NCBI GenBank assembly: GCA_903893795.1
Contig: CAITNO010000062.1
Coordinates: 22,573 to 86,572 of the forward strand
DNA length: 64,000 bases
Direction: 5' to 3'
Source of the DNA: Candidatus Hydrogenedentota bacterium
GTDB taxonomy: Bacteria > Hydrogenedentota > Hydrogenedentia > Hydrogenedentales > CAITNO01
Shown here: piece by piece, positions 17,964 through 27,127 of the stretch
Layout of the letters: every line of letters begins with the position of its first letter
How positions within the stretch are numbered: position 1 is the stretch's first letter
Program-made: the position numbers and the translations under genes
The notes under the pieces: generated by a model
What the model saw: only the letters and a program-made list of their open reading frames with translations
The model's database searches: none
What the model was told of the DNA's origin: nothing

Positions 17964-19130
17964 TTATGCCATTCTGCCCGCGCCGTCGGCGGGGCGGGAG
18001 AGGATAAGTTCGCCAACAATGCCGGTGGCCTTGGTGTAACCCTGCATGAGTTCGGCGCAGAATGCGGCCGCCTTGTCGGCGTCCACGAGGTTAATCGTGC
18101 ATCCGCCAAAGCCCGCACCGGTCATGCGCGCGCCGTGACAGCCGGGCAGTGCCCGCGCCGCGTCGGCCATTGCATTCAGTTCGGGGCTGGTCACCTCATA
18201 GTCATCGCGCAGGCTGATGTCCGACGCCGTCATGAAGGCGCCCAGCGTGACCTTGTCGCCTGCACGCATCGCCTCGCAGGCTTTCTGCGTGCGCACGTCT
18301 TCGGTGATGACGTGGCGCGCCCGGCGGAACGCTATTTCACTCATGCCGCCCCGGCAGACTTCCAAGTCTTCCAGGGTGAAGTCGCGCAGATGGGTGCCCT
18401 CGCGGCCCGTGCCGGCGCGCAGCGCGGCCACGGCCTCGCCGCATTCGCCCACCCGCTCGTTGTATTTCGATGCCGTGAGTCCCCGCGCACACTTGGTGTT
18501 GGCAATCACGAAGAGGGCATTGTCGAAGGAAATGGGCACCAAGTCATAGGCGAAACTGCGGCAGTCGAGAAACAGGCCATGGTCGGCCTTGCCGCAGCGT
18601 GAAATGAACTGGTCCATGATACCGCTCTTGAGGCCGAGGAAATTGTTCTCCACGCGCTGGCCGAGCCGCGCCGCCTCGGGACCGTCGAAATTAAACCCGC
18701 CCAACTCCTCAAACAGGCACAACGCCGCCATTTCGAGCGCGGCAGAACTGCTTAGGCCGCATCCGAGGGGCACATCGCCCAGAATGAGAATGTCCGCACC
18801 CACCGGCGTCTTGCCTGCCTTAAGCAGCTCGTCGACCACGCCCATGATGTAGTCGATCCAGGGCTCGGCCGCGTTGCGCACGCGTTCGTCCAGGCGCACG
18901 GTCACGTCACGGTTAAGATTCTCCGCCCGCGCGACAAGCAGTCCGTCATCGCGGCGGCGCCCGGCGATGGCCGTTTCACGCTCGATGGCCATGGGCAGCA
19001 CAAACCCGTGGTTGTAGTCGGTATGCTCGCCGATGATGTTCACCCGTCCCGGTGCGCGCACCACCAGCTCCGGCTTCGCGCCAAACCGCTTCTCGAACGC
19101 TTCTGTGACTGTGGGAACAGCGATGGACAT
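17964..19130 (-). CDS. galK: Galactokinase (copy 1)
   Basis: A 388-residue GHMP kinase with the galactokinase signature 'GRVNIIGEHTDYNHG' near residue 28, the ATP loop 'PLGCGLSSSAALEMA', and the C-terminal 'GARMTGAGFGGCTINLV'. It phosphorylates galactose at C1, the first Leloir step. The start is supported by AGGAGGT a few bases upstream. No galT or galE is in the window. A second, divergent galactokinase lies at 47.4-48.8 kb. The gene converges on glgC across the large inverted repeat. Confidence 0.93.
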   Translation of the reverse strand: MSIAVPTVTEAFEKRFGAKPELVVRAPGRVNIIGEHTDYNHGFVLPMAIERETAIAGRRRDDGLLVARAENLNRDVTVRLDERVRNAAEPWIDYIMGVVDELLKAGKTPVGADILILGDVPLGCGLSSSAALEMAALCLFEELGGFNFDGPEAARLGQRVENNFLGLKSGIMDQFISRCGKADHGLFLDCRSFAYDLVPISFDNALFVIANTKCARGLTASKYNERVGECGEAVAALRAGTGREGTHLRDFTLEDLEVCRGGMSEIAFRRARHVITEDVRTQKACEAMRAGDKVTLGAFMTASDISLRDDYEVTSPELNAMADAARALPGCHGARMTGAGFGGCTINLVDADKAAAFCAELMQGYTKATGIVGELILSRPADGAGRMA

Positions 19131-19217
19131 GACAAGACCTCCTTCGGGATTGGGTTACGAACCGTCTACAGGATAATGAAAGGGCGGGGAAAAGGCAAAG
19201 AGGATGGCAATGGAGAG

Positions 19218-19240
19218 TGGACAATTGACAATTGACAATG
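19218..19240. repeat. Short 7-bp tandem repeat
   Basis: Three units of a 7-bp motif (TTGACAA) run through the gap between the glycosidase-like gene and galactokinase 1. It resembles the short tandemly repeated sequences found between genes in many large GC-rich and cyanobacterial genomes. Confidence 0.6.
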
Positions 19241-19276
19241 AAAGGCAGGAACGCAATAGGGGGAGCAATGCCCCAG

Positions 19277-20611
19277 TCATTCTGCGAGGCGTTGAAACGC
19301 GTCCAGCGGCGCGGTGACACTGGCAAGATAAATTGGGTTCTGCCGGTGGTTCTTGTCCGGGTGGAAGCATTCCCAGGGTGAACCAAACTTCTCGCCCCTG
19401 CGAAAATCGCCTTCGCGCAGTTCGTCCACCAAGTCCTTGGCAAGCGATTCCGCCGAGGCGCGATCCACCTTGGCCACGGCAAAGCAGACCCAGCCCGTTG
19501 GCGTGTCCCAGTAGGCACCGTTCTGGTAACGATTCTTTTGCGCGAGCGCCTTCTCCCAAGCGCTTGTCGCGCTGAAATCCGCATCTGTGGGCACGTGGCG
19601 GATGCCGCCCTTCCAGGCGATGGTGCCGCGTTTCAATGCGTCAGCGAGACCCTTGCGGGCGGTCTCCTCCACCTCCGGGGGCAGCGCGCCCACATACACC
19701 GCGAAGGCCGTGCCCCACACATCCGGCTGTGCACTGAGGCCCGTCGATGCGCGCAGGATGCCGCGGTCTGCGGGGAAGCGTTTGGGCAGGGTTTCGCGCA
19801 GTTGCGCGGCGGCATCCCGGTAGGCCTTCGCCTTCTCCGCGTATCCCAGCGCATCCATAAGTTTGGCGAGGTCCGTTGCCGCCCGGTATTTCAGCACGGA
19901 CGCGAACAGGAGGTCGCCTGTGTGTGTGACGCAGTCAAAGAAGCCGAAGTTCACGCCCCGGTTCTTCTCCCCGACGCACACAAGACCGGTTTCGGGGTCG
20001 TTCGGCGGCATGGCATAGGCGGCTTCCAAGCGGTCAATGAGCGGTTGACCGCCGATGACTTCTTTCAGGAAATCGGTTCTGCCGGTTGCTTTCAGGTACA
20101 GTGCCGCCATGCGCACGAAGTAGAACTGATCGTCCAGCGAGGGCAGCATGCCCCACTGCGCCCCGCCCTGCTTGTCATAGTCTTCCAGAATGCCGGGAAA
20201 GAAGATGGGGACGCCGCCGAAGGAAATGTGGTCGGCGATGGAACCCACCGGCAGCGTACTGCCCGTGGACAGCGTGATTTCCTTGTCCACTTGGTGCGCT
20301 GCCGTGTAGCGCAGCGCGTGGAGCTGCTCCTCTGCCGGGATGATGCCGCACTCCACGGACATGGTATAGTCGCGTATCCAGAAGGCGGGATAGTCCTCGC
20401 GCCCGCCGGGACGGATAAGCGTGCCGTCGCTCGTGTTGGGGCCAATCTTGCCCACCATCGCGCCCGGCGCCACCCGCGACGATTCCAGCGTTGCCTTGGC
20501 CATGTCGGTGAGAAAGGCCATATCACCGGGTGAGAGCAGGGGGGTGTCGCTCGCCGTCGATGCCTTGCAGGCGATGCAAAGCAGAGTGATGCAGAGTATG
20601 ATTGTTCGCAT
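19277..20611 (-). CDS. Secreted six-hairpin glycosidase-like protein
   Basis: A 444-residue protein with a signal peptide ('MRTIILCITLLCIACKASTA'); the internal Cys could act as a weak lipobox but the context is poor. The body has repeated helix-hairpin features of (alpha/alpha)6-barrel glycosidases, with 'YPAFWIRDYTMSVECGI' and 'ADHISFGGVPIFFPG'. The substrate cannot be named. It would act outside the cytoplasm on a glycan. It is codirectional with galactokinase 1, 146 bp apart. Confidence 0.65.
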   Translation of the reverse strand: MRTIILCITLLCIACKASTASDTPLLSPGDMAFLTDMAKATLESSRVAPGAMVGKIGPNTSDGTLIRPGGREDYPAFWIRDYTMSVECGIIPAEEQLHALRYTAAHQVDKEITLSTGSTLPVGSIADHISFGGVPIFFPGILEDYDKQGGAQWGMLPSLDDQFYFVRMAALYLKATGRTDFLKEVIGGQPLIDRLEAAYAMPPNDPETGLVCVGEKNRGVNFGFFDCVTHTGDLLFASVLKYRAATDLAKLMDALGYAEKAKAYRDAAAQLRETLPKRFPADRGILRASTGLSAQPDVWGTAFAVYVGALPPEVEETARKGLADALKRGTIAWKGGIRHVPTDADFSATSAWEKALAQKNRYQNGAYWDTPTGWVCFAVAKVDRASAESLAKDLVDELREGDFRRGEKFGSPWECFHPDKNHRQNPIYLASVTAPLDAFQRLAE

Positions 20612-20613
20612 GT

Positions 20614-21645
20614 TTATCGGGCTTTCCTTGCGTTGTGTTGCGGGACCGATTGTGCGTCGATAAGGCGAAACATGCCGGCCAGAAGTTCAAACCCCTTCTG
20701 GTGCTGCAATTCTATTGCGTCAGCCAGTCCAGCGCGTGCCAGTTGTTCGGCCATCGGTCTTGCGGTCAGCAGAATCTCGGAATCCAGCCCAATGCCGCTC
20801 AGCCCCAGTTCGCACCACTCTTCAATATTCCACCAGAGTGTTTCCAGCATCTCAAGGATTTCCGGCCATGGTTTCCATTGTGGCGGCCCGTATTCTAGCA
20901 GTCCCCCGCGCAGCGCGGCGTTGACGCGCATGGTGCGGATTCTGCCCTGCACGATGGAGTCTGTATAGCCGGAACGCTCCATGTCTGAAAGCACATCCAG
21001 GACCGTGCGCTGGGCGTAACCGGTGCGCCGCGCGATTTCGCGGGCATGGCCCGAAGTGCAAGTCAGAAGATAGGCCAGGACATCGGCCCGCGCGCTGACG
21101 CCGAACAGGGCGCGCAGCCGCAGCCACAGGCAGGATGGGGCTTCTGCCGGGAAGGAGAGGGCAACCCCGCGCTGCACAAAGGGGGAACGCAACAGGCCGT
21201 GACTCAAGAACACCGCATCCACGTTTCCGACAACGGGAAGTGCCCGGCCATTCTTTGTCAAGAAAAGTGGTTCAGGACTTGACGTCACGGTTCCCCGTGT
21301 TGCCGAAAGCCGCCAGCGCCAGGACGGCGAGGTCCCGTCAAGCCACGCCGCCGCCGCCCCCACGGCCACCTGGCCACGAAAACCGGAGCGCCGCATGAGC
21401 AGACGCAGCCGCTGCGGACTCACAAAACGCCCGTTGGCGCCGAGCCATTCCAGCACCGCGTCAAAGAGGCGTGCATCATACCGGGCCATGGAAAGAGTGA
21501 ACACAAGGAGCGCTTCTGGGTCTGCCAGTTCGCGAAAAGCATCCCTCCCCTGGCCGGCCACACCCAAGGCGGACCAGGCCCGCCACAAGAATGCGAGCAC
21601 GGTCTCCTGGGCGGCATCTCTAAAGCTGTTGAGCGACAGAGGCAT
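20614..21645 (-). CDS. Winged-helix protein paired with a nucleotidyltransferase
   Basis: A 343-residue protein. Residues ~180-240 form a winged helix-turn-helix ('HAREIARRTGYAQRTVLDVL' followed by 'MERSGYTDSIVQGR'). The N-terminal ~170 and C-terminal ~100 residues are helical and not recognised. The gene starts 26 bp inside the upstream nucleotidyltransferase, so the pair is translated together from one promoter. The layout recalls AbiE-type toxin-antitoxin pairs, but the order is reversed and the sequences differ, so this is only an analogy. Confidence 0.7.
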   Translation of the reverse strand: MPLSLNSFRDAAQETVLAFLWRAWSALGVAGQGRDAFRELADPEALLVFTLSMARYDARLFDAVLEWLGANGRFVSPQRLRLLMRRSGFRGQVAVGAAAAWLDGTSPSWRWRLSATRGTVTSSPEPLFLTKNGRALPVVGNVDAVFLSHGLLRSPFVQRGVALSFPAEAPSCLWLRLRALFGVSARADVLAYLLTCTSGHAREIARRTGYAQRTVLDVLSDMERSGYTDSIVQGRIRTMRVNAALRGGLLEYGPPQWKPWPEILEMLETLWWNIEEWCELGLSGIGLDSEILLTARPMAEQLARAGLADAIELQHQKGFELLAGMFRLIDAQSVPQHNARKAR

Positions 21646-22219
21646 GGCCCATTTCTTTCAGTAGTTGTTTCAGCAGTCCCAGGTAGCCTTCCGATGTGTC
21701 CACCGTGACCGTCCATCGTGCGGCCGTGAGCAGTTCCCCGTCGGTTGGTGAAAGAGCGGCCAGGTCGGCGACATGATAGCCGCCGCGATCTACTGCGGCG
21801 AACAGTTTCAGATGAACCTGGTCCAGCCTGCCGATGAAATTAACGCGAAGCTGGGCCCCACAGAGCCCCGAAACTAGGCGCCTCTTCAGTCCTTCAAGGC
21901 CCATCTGAAACAGGCCGCCCGGTCCTGCACAGGGCCGGTTGTTTAGCCAATCCGGCGGCAGCGACAGCACCCGCGCCGTTTCATCGGCTGCCCGCGCAAG
22001 ATGTTCGGGCCAGGGAACAGGCGCGGCCAGTGCATCTTGGTCATCCAGAAATGCCACCACATCCACATCGTTGGTCGTGCGTTTCGCTAGACCCACCCCC
22101 ACCAGCGCGGCGCCGCCACACACGACAAGCCGCGTGACCGGCGCATCGCTTCTGCGCAACCGCTCGGCCAGCAGATTCAGTACCTGCGGTAGGGTGTTTT
22201 GATCAATCGGTGAAAGCAT
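21620..22219 (-). CDS. DUF6036-like nucleotidyltransferase
   Basis: A 199-residue protein with the minimal nucleotidyltransferase pattern: 'RLVVCGGAALVGVGLAKRTT' followed by 'NDVDVVAF', giving the G(G/S)...D.D catalytic motif. 'FIGRLDQVHLKLFAAVDRGG' is typical of this NTase group, often found in toxin-antitoxin or abortive infection loci. A strong promoter lies just upstream, and the winged-helix gene overlaps its 3' end. Confidence 0.75.
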   Translation of the reverse strand: MLSPIDQNTLPQVLNLLAERLRRSDAPVTRLVVCGGAALVGVGLAKRTTNDVDVVAFLDDQDALAAPVPWPEHLARAADETARVLSLPPDWLNNRPCAGPGGLFQMGLEGLKRRLVSGLCGAQLRVNFIGRLDQVHLKLFAAVDRGGYHVADLAALSPTDGELLTAARWTVTVDTSEGYLGLLKQLLKEMGHASVAQQL

Positions 22220-22249
22220 AACTTAAAACCATCATAATGAGTGTTTTAT

Positions 22250-22278
22250 AGTATACATGCCCCGGCGGGGTTCGTCAA
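22250..22278 (-). promoter_or_regulatory. Strong sigma70 promoter of the NTase/wHTH pair
   Basis: On the minus strand TTGACG (22278-22273) and TATACT (22255-22250) are 17 bp apart, close to consensus. The predicted leader is only about 20-25 nt. Confidence 0.75.
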
Positions 22279-22316
22279 TAGGTCTGGGGCAATTTGTCGC
22301 GGTTCGGGTGACTGCC

Positions 22317-23909
22317 TCAGGATTTGGACTTTTCGGAACCCTTAACATCCCCGTACGCCTCAAACTCAATCACCTGCATCAAAGGTTGGCCGGTGGAATT
22401 GCGGAGACCGGTCAGACGGATGTATTTCACCGCACGCGGTGCGAATATATCGACCTGCCAGCCGCGCGCCTCGGCGGCGCTCTTGTCCACGGCGGGCCGC
22501 CAGGTCTTGCCGTCCAGCGAGGTGTCGATGCGGTAGGAATAGTATCGGTCGTCGAGGTCGAAGAGCAGCATCTGCGTGCGCGCGACATTGGCCGCCTGCG
22601 GCAATTCGACGGTCACGCTGCCGGGAACGGCGAACCAGGTGAGACCCGAGGACCCGCTATAGTTGTCAGCATCGCCGTCAATCATGCGTTCCGGGGCGAG
22701 GCCCGGTTTGCCGTCGTCAATGGCGCCGATGACCTTCGCGCCTTTCGATGCGAGGGCGAGATTGTCCTGGTATCGGGATGGTAGGGCCGCGGCCGGAGGG
22801 AAGCGCTCCGGCTGGCGGGGCGTGTAACTGCCCTTCACAAACTGGCACACAGCATCGTATAGGGGGCGGTATTTGTCGGGCTGTTTCAGCAGCATGCCGA
22901 GCGCGCCGCCGCCCTCATACCAACCCACCAGCGACTTGTTCATCCAGCCATATACAGCGCCCGCATCAAGGTAGTCCCAGAACCGTTGCAGATGTGCTTC
23001 CGAGCTCAGCGCGCGCCCGTCGAATTCCATCTCCACACCGCAGCCGAATCGCTTGGCGCGGTTGGCCGCCCGGCCCAGGCGCCCGGCGCCGCCGTTTCCT
23101 TCAAAGAAGAAATTGGGTTGGAGCATCATGGCGTCGAAACCGAGTTTGCGCCAGTCGCCCGCGCCCTCACCGGTGAAATAGGGAATCCAGTAGTGTTTCA
23201 GCTTCTGTCCATGGAGGTATTCAGAGGTCCACAGCACCATGGACCTTTGCTCTTCCGGAATGCTCTCGCCGGTCCAGTAGTATCCGAGCAGGTTGAGGTG
23301 CGCGTAGTGCCCGTCCTCGAAGCGTTTGCGGACGGTGTCCATATACCAGCGCAGCGTGGCCTGCCGGTCTTCTTCATGGGAGAAATCCAGTGCATGATCC
23401 GTTCCGGGAAGCGCACCGAAATCGGTTCGCTCCGTCGGCGGGCAGGGGAGGGTTATCATGACGTTGACCCGGCGGTCCGGCTGGTTCAGCGTCTGGCCGA
23501 TGTCGGCAACGCACTGCTCCAGACCATTCACCCCCGACTGCTCGCGAAACCATGCGTCTGCCAGCCATTGCCAGTCCGCGATGGTGGGTTGGGGTTTGCC
23601 TTTGGCGAAGTAGTGGAGCTGCCTGTCGTCATCAGTGGCGAATTCGATGAACAGAAAGCTGTCGAAGAGCCAGTCCGTGGGCTTTCCCGCCGCGTCAACG
23701 CAGGCCACATAGGGCCGCAGTGTTTCCCGCGTCCAGGGCCCGCGCCGGGCCTGGCCGTGGTAGAGCAGGCACAGGTGGCGCATGCCGCCGGTTGATTCGA
23801 GACCGGGTGCAAGATATCCGGACGCTGGGGCGTCTATTGCGCTGAAAAGGGCGCCTGCGACCAAGAGCAGTCCTGTCATGGCTGTCACCCGCGCCAGGTA
23901 TGGCCGCAT
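22317..23909 (-). CDS. Secreted DUF4855 protein with C-terminal discoidin-like domain
   Basis: About 530 residues from the ATG at 23909, which gives a normal signal peptide (Arg-containing start, 'MTGLLLVAGALFSAIDA'). An ATG at 23879 lies 5 bp after the upstream stop and is the alternative. The body ('HLCLLYHGQARRGPWTRE', 'LLGYYWTGESIPEEQR') matches DUF4855, a family found in carbohydrate-active gene sets. The last ~150 residues ('RYYSYRIDTSLDGKTWRP', 'VKYIRLTGLRNSTG') form an F5/8-type C carbohydrate-binding fold. It may bind or process extracellular polysaccharide; activity is unknown. Confidence 0.72.
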   Translation of the reverse strand: MRPYLARVTAMTGLLLVAGALFSAIDAPASGYLAPGLESTGGMRHLCLLYHGQARRGPWTRETLRPYVACVDAAGKPTDWLFDSFLFIEFATDDDRQLHYFAKGKPQPTIADWQWLADAWFREQSGVNGLEQCVADIGQTLNQPDRRVNVMITLPCPPTERTDFGALPGTDHALDFSHEEDRQATLRWYMDTVRKRFEDGHYAHLNLLGYYWTGESIPEEQRSMVLWTSEYLHGQKLKHYWIPYFTGEGAGDWRKLGFDAMMLQPNFFFEGNGGAGRLGRAANRAKRFGCGVEMEFDGRALSSEAHLQRFWDYLDAGAVYGWMNKSLVGWYEGGGALGMLLKQPDKYRPLYDAVCQFVKGSYTPRQPERFPPAAALPSRYQDNLALASKGAKVIGAIDDGKPGLAPERMIDGDADNYSGSSGLTWFAVPGSVTVELPQAANVARTQMLLFDLDDRYYSYRIDTSLDGKTWRPAVDKSAAEARGWQVDIFAPRAVKYIRLTGLRNSTGQPLMQVIEFEAYGDVKGSEKSKS

Positions 23910-24292
23910 TTTCGGCAGCGGCAGTCGCGTTTGAGAAACAGGGAGGACAGGCCGAAGCTGAGAATCATCAGCCACACCGCGCCCTCGGTCAATGGCGCCA
24001 CATCCACATTTGCCGTATGGCATTCGGGGCAGTGCCGGTATCGTTTGTCGGCGGGTTCGACATATTCGTCCATGTCGGTCGGCGTGTCCACATCCCCCAT
24101 AATTTCGCGGGCCTTGGCCTCATCTTCGGAGTCCACCTCCACCGCAATGGTTCCGGTGAACCCATGGTACCGGCCCTGCCGGTTCATCCGCGCGGCGATG
24201 TCCTCCGCCTCCAGGCGGTGGCACAGCGCCTGGGCCTCGAACTCAGAAGTGAAAACGCTGATGACCACCATGCTCATGTTGTTGGTTCCCAT
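23885..24292 (-). CDS. DUF2007-like protein with a C-terminal zinc ribbon
   Basis: About 135 residues from ATG 24292; nearby ATGs at 24301, 24277 and 24271 are alternatives, while a frame start at 24409 lies upstream of the predicted promoter. The N-terminus ('VVISVFTSEFEAQALCHRLE') is the DUF2007 ferredoxin-like fold. The C-terminus has two CxxC pairs, 'CPECH' and 'CRKCG', with a hydrophobic stretch between them, forming a zinc ribbon. It overlaps the 5' end of the DUF4855 gene. Confidence 0.65.
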   Translation of the reverse strand: MGTNNMSMVVISVFTSEFEAQALCHRLEAEDIAARMNRQGRYHGFTGTIAVEVDSEDEAKAREIMGDVDTPTDMDEYVEPADKRYRHCPECHTANVDVAPLTEGAVWLMILSFGLSSLFLKRDCRCRKCGHTWRG

Positions 24293-24315
24293 CTCGCACA
24301 TCCTGCGCGGGCGAT

Positions 24316-24321
24316 AGTATA
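24316..24321 (-). promoter_or_regulatory. -10 element for the DUF2007 gene
   Basis: TATACT on the minus strand lies about 24 bases upstream of the chosen start. There is no good -35 box. Confidence 0.35.
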
Positions 24322-24529
24322 CCCGTGCCGGGGGCACAATAAAACGGCACCTGCGCCAAGACCCACGTCGGCGCGGCAGGTGATGCGTAATTAACACGGA
24401 GAGGGGCACTAATAAAACATTCTTTTCGCGGTGTCAGAAAAATGATAAAAACTATATGCTAAAGTCACCTTATGGAAGCGCTGTATTCAAAACTTAGAAC
24501 GGTTTTCATCGCCCACCCTCAACGGTCGA

Positions 24530-24544
24530 CTTGACACCGTCAAG
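24530..24544. promoter_or_regulatory. Small palindrome before DUF1559 protein 1
   Basis: CTTGAC-ACC-GTCAAG, a perfect 6-bp inverted repeat 30 bp upstream of the start. It could be an operator or a leader hairpin. Confidence 0.35.
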
Positions 24545-24574
24545 CGGCAATCCCAAGAACAGGAGTTATTCCCG

Positions 24575-25540
24575 ATGAAGAAAGGCTTTACCCTGATTGA
24601 ATTGCTGGTCGTCATCGCCATTATCGGAATTCTGGCGGCCATCCTGTTGCCTGCGCTGGCGCGGGCACGCGAAGCGGCCCGGCGCGCAAGCTGTGCAAAC
24701 AATCTCAAGCAGATGGGGTTGGTTCTCAAAATGTACAGCAACGAAGCCCCCGGCGGGAAATTCCCAGCGATGGCGTACCGAATTTCCCACCAGATTACGT
24801 TCTGGCGCAAGTTCAACACCACCAATGTGGTGCCCTGCGGTTACTCGAACCCTTTCACGAGCCCGTCCCCCCTCGGCCAGGGGGATGCCCAGTTTGTGTT
24901 TGACGGCACCGCTGTCTATCCGGAATACCTGACCGACACGAACATCATGATTTGTCCATCCGACGCCACGGCGGCGGCCATCAATTCCGAGGGTCGGTGG
25001 TACCTCAACCGTGACACCCAGTCCAAGCGGATAGACCCTTGCGCTTTTACGGCGCAGTCCTATGCCTACCTCGGCTGGGCGCTGAACGGGCAACCCGGCC
25101 AGGACTATCTAAAGGCCGGCGTTGATCCCAACAATTCCACGATTACCGGTCTTCAAGCAGCCCAAGCCGGTTTTCTTGACTTCGGCTTCCTGTTGTTGAT
25201 CAATTCGACGCTGGCAGGACAAGTTGGCAATATCAACACAAACACGTTCGACAAAGACTTGTCGTTCACGAATGACCAGGGCGCGAAGAAAACGCTGTAC
25301 CAGACGAAGGAGGGCGTCGAACGGTTCTTCATCACCGACATCAACAACGCCGGATCGAGCGCCCAGGCGCAAAGCACCATTCCGGTAATGTTTGACCTGT
25401 TGAGCACGACGGTCAGCGAATTCAATCACATCCCCGGTGGGTCGAACATCCTGTACATGGACGGTCACGTCGAATTTCTCCATTTCCCGGGCGCGTTCCC
25501 GGCGACGCGGGCTTTCGCCGCCCTAATCTCGATGCTGTAG
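24575..25540 (+). CDS. DUF1559 pseudopilin-like protein (copy 1)
   Basis: A 321-residue protein with a type IV pilin/pseudopilin N-terminus: '[20 protein letters not shown]' is a processing and methylation site followed by the export helix. '[11 protein letters not shown]' and the C-terminal '[19 protein letters not shown]' are the DUF1559 signatures. Such proteins occur in many paralogues in planctomycetes and related phyla and are thought to be surface or filament proteins. AGGAG lies ten bases before the start. The first ~60 residues are almost the same as those of the copy at 51.4 kb; the middle part is different. Confidence 0.9.
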   Translation: MKKGFTLIELLVVIAIIGILAAILLPALARAREAARRASCANNLKQMGLVLKMYSNEAPGGKFPAMAYRISHQITFWRKFNTTNVVPCGYSNPFTSPSPLGQGDAQFVFDGTAVYPEYLTDTNIMICPSDATAAAINSEGRWYLNRDTQSKRIDPCAFTAQSYAYLGWALNGQPGQDYLKAGVDPNNSTITGLQAAQAGFLDFGFLLLINSTLAGQVGNINTNTFDKDLSFTNDQGAKKTLYQTKEGVERFFITDINNAGSSAQAQSTIPVMFDLLSTTVSEFNHIPGGSNILYMDGHVEFLHFPGAFPATRAFAALISML

Positions 25541-25603
25541 GAGTTTGCTGCGCGGGCCTCCGCGCGCAACCCGCCGATGTGACAGGGTGACAATGTGAGT
25601 CGT

Positions 25604-25650
25604 GCTGCGGAAGACCGATTGCTTATACCGGTCTTCCGCAGCCCTTTTTT
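25604..25650 (+). terminator. Rho-independent terminator after DUF1559 protein 1
   Basis: A perfect 14-bp stem (25604-25617 with 25629-25642), an 11-nt loop, then six Ts at 25644-25649. Confidence 0.9.
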
Positions 25651-25683
25651 GAGTAACACTCTTCGAAAGCGACGGCAAAGGGC

Positions 25684-25712
25684 TTGACAGCAACTGAGAT
25701 AACCGGTAAAAT
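25684..25712 (+). promoter_or_regulatory. Sigma70 promoter of the AAA/DUF4143 gene
   Basis: TTGACA at 25684-25689, 17 bp, then TAAAAT at 25707-25712. The -10 box lies inside the first of two palindromes. Confidence 0.75.
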
Positions 25713-25758
25713 ATATTACCGGTTTAATGAAGAACCGGTAAATACCATTACCGGGTTC
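25701..25758. promoter_or_regulatory. Two tandem palindromic operators
   Basis: Palindrome 1 is AACCGGTAA (25701-25709), a 6-nt centre and TTACCGGTT (25716-25724). Palindrome 2 is GAACCGGTAA (25732-25741), a 6-nt centre and TTACCGGGTTC (25748-25758), with one extra G. The left half-sites are 32 bp apart, close to three helical turns. The first overlaps the -10 box and the predicted start of transcription; the second overlaps the ribosome-binding region. This is the arrangement of a repressor array, most likely for a protein that binds both sites on one face of the DNA. Confidence 0.8.
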
Positions 25759-25762
25759 AGCC

Positions 25763-27091
25763 ATGCGTGACACGATAAAGACTATGTTACTGGATTTTCA
25801 GGAGCATCTTCTGGAAACGGGCGTGAACCGTCATCTACATGTCTCCACGGTCCGCGGCAAGGCTACTGTGTGCATTGGCGTGCGCCGCAGCGGCAAATCC
25901 ACCTTCCTGTTTCAGTTGATGCAGCGGTTGCTGGAAAGCGGTGTTTCGCGGCAGAATATTCTCTATCTGAATTTCTTCGATGATCGGCTCCACGAACTGA
26001 AGCGCGAGAATCTCGCGGTGGTCCTGGATGCCTATTACTCCCTCTATCCGGAGAAGAAAGATACGGAAACGGTTTACTGTTTCTTCGACGAGATTCAGAT
26101 GGTGCCCGGTTGGGAACCCTTTGTTGACCGGCTTCTACGCTCGGAGAAGTGCGAAGTCTATTTAACGGGTTCTTCGGCGCGGATGTTGTCCAGGGAAATC
26201 GCCACCCAGATGCGCGGACGTGCCCTCTCCTGGGAGGTGTTTCCGTTCTCCTTTCGCGAATTCCTCGACTGGAAGGGCGTGGAATGGCGGGAACCGCTGA
26301 CCACGAAGCGGCAGTTGCTGGTGCGGCAGGCCTTTGGTGAATACTGGGAGACCGGCGGTTTTCCGGAGGTCCTTGGGCTCGACCGCAACTTGCGCATCAA
26401 GATTCACCAGGAATATTTCCACACTATACTCGCGCGTGACCTTATCGAGCGACATGAAGTGCTTCATCCCCGCGCGCTCACCGAACTCGCGCACTGGCTG
26501 GTGGACAACACGGCGTCGTTGTATTCGGTCAACCGGCTCACCGGTTATCTGAAATCGCTGGGACACCGCGCGCCCAAGGCCGCGGTGGGCGACTATCTCG
26601 AATGGATGGAGGACGCCTATTTCCTGTTCAGCGTGCGCCTGTACGATGCATCCGTGGCCCGAACCAGCACCAATCCGAAGAAGATATACGCCGTTGACCA
26701 CGCGTTCGTTTCTTCCGTGGCCTCCGGCGTGCTGGTCAACGCCGGACACCTGCTGGAGAACCTCGTGTTCACCGCACTCCGCCGGAACCATCCGAACATC
26801 AACTACTACAAGACCAAGAGCGGGCGGGAAGTGGATTTCGTTGTTCCGATGCGCGGCCGGGAGAGGCGTTTGGTTCAGGTCTGCGAATCGTTGGCCGATC
26901 CCCGCACGCGCAAGCGGGAAACGGAAGCGCTCAGCGAGGCCATGTCCGAACTTCGCCAATCCACCGGCATCATCGTGACCCGTGAGGAGGCGGGACAGAT
27001 GGATACGGATGGCGGGTCCATCGAGATAGTGCCCGCATGGCACTTCCTGCTAAACTGGGCTGGTAGCGTAGATCTAAATAGAACAACCTGA
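25763..27091 (+). CDS. AAA-type ATPase with DUF4143 domain
   Basis: A 442-residue protein. The AAA_14 domain has the P-loop 'IGVRRSGKSTFLF' near residue 42 and Walker B 'VYCFFDEIQMVPGWE'. The C-terminal DUF4143 domain carries 'YYKTKSGREVDFVV', a PD-(D/E)XK-like pattern seen in this family. These ATPases are common in accessory DNA of bacteria and archaea and their function is not established. The gene sits alone behind two palindromes and is followed by a composition-shifted gene. Confidence 0.85.
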   Translation: MRDTIKTMLLDFQEHLLETGVNRHLHVSTVRGKATVCIGVRRSGKSTFLFQLMQRLLESGVSRQNILYLNFFDDRLHELKRENLAVVLDAYYSLYPEKKDTETVYCFFDEIQMVPGWEPFVDRLLRSEKCEVYLTGSSARMLSREIATQMRGRALSWEVFPFSFREFLDWKGVEWREPLTTKRQLLVRQAFGEYWETGGFPEVLGLDRNLRIKIHQEYFHTILARDLIERHEVLHPRALTELAHWLVDNTASLYSVNRLTGYLKSLGHRAPKAAVGDYLEWMEDAYFLFSVRLYDASVARTSTNPKKIYAVDHAFVSSVASGVLVNAGHLLENLVFTALRRNHPNINYYKTKSGREVDFVVPMRGRERRLVQVCESLADPRTRKRETEALSEAMSELRQSTGIIVTREEAGQMDTDGGSIEIVPAWHFLLNWAGSVDLNRTT

Positions 27092-27127
27092 CATCCGAAG
27101 CTGAGAAGTTCCTGGAGGAGGAAAGCC

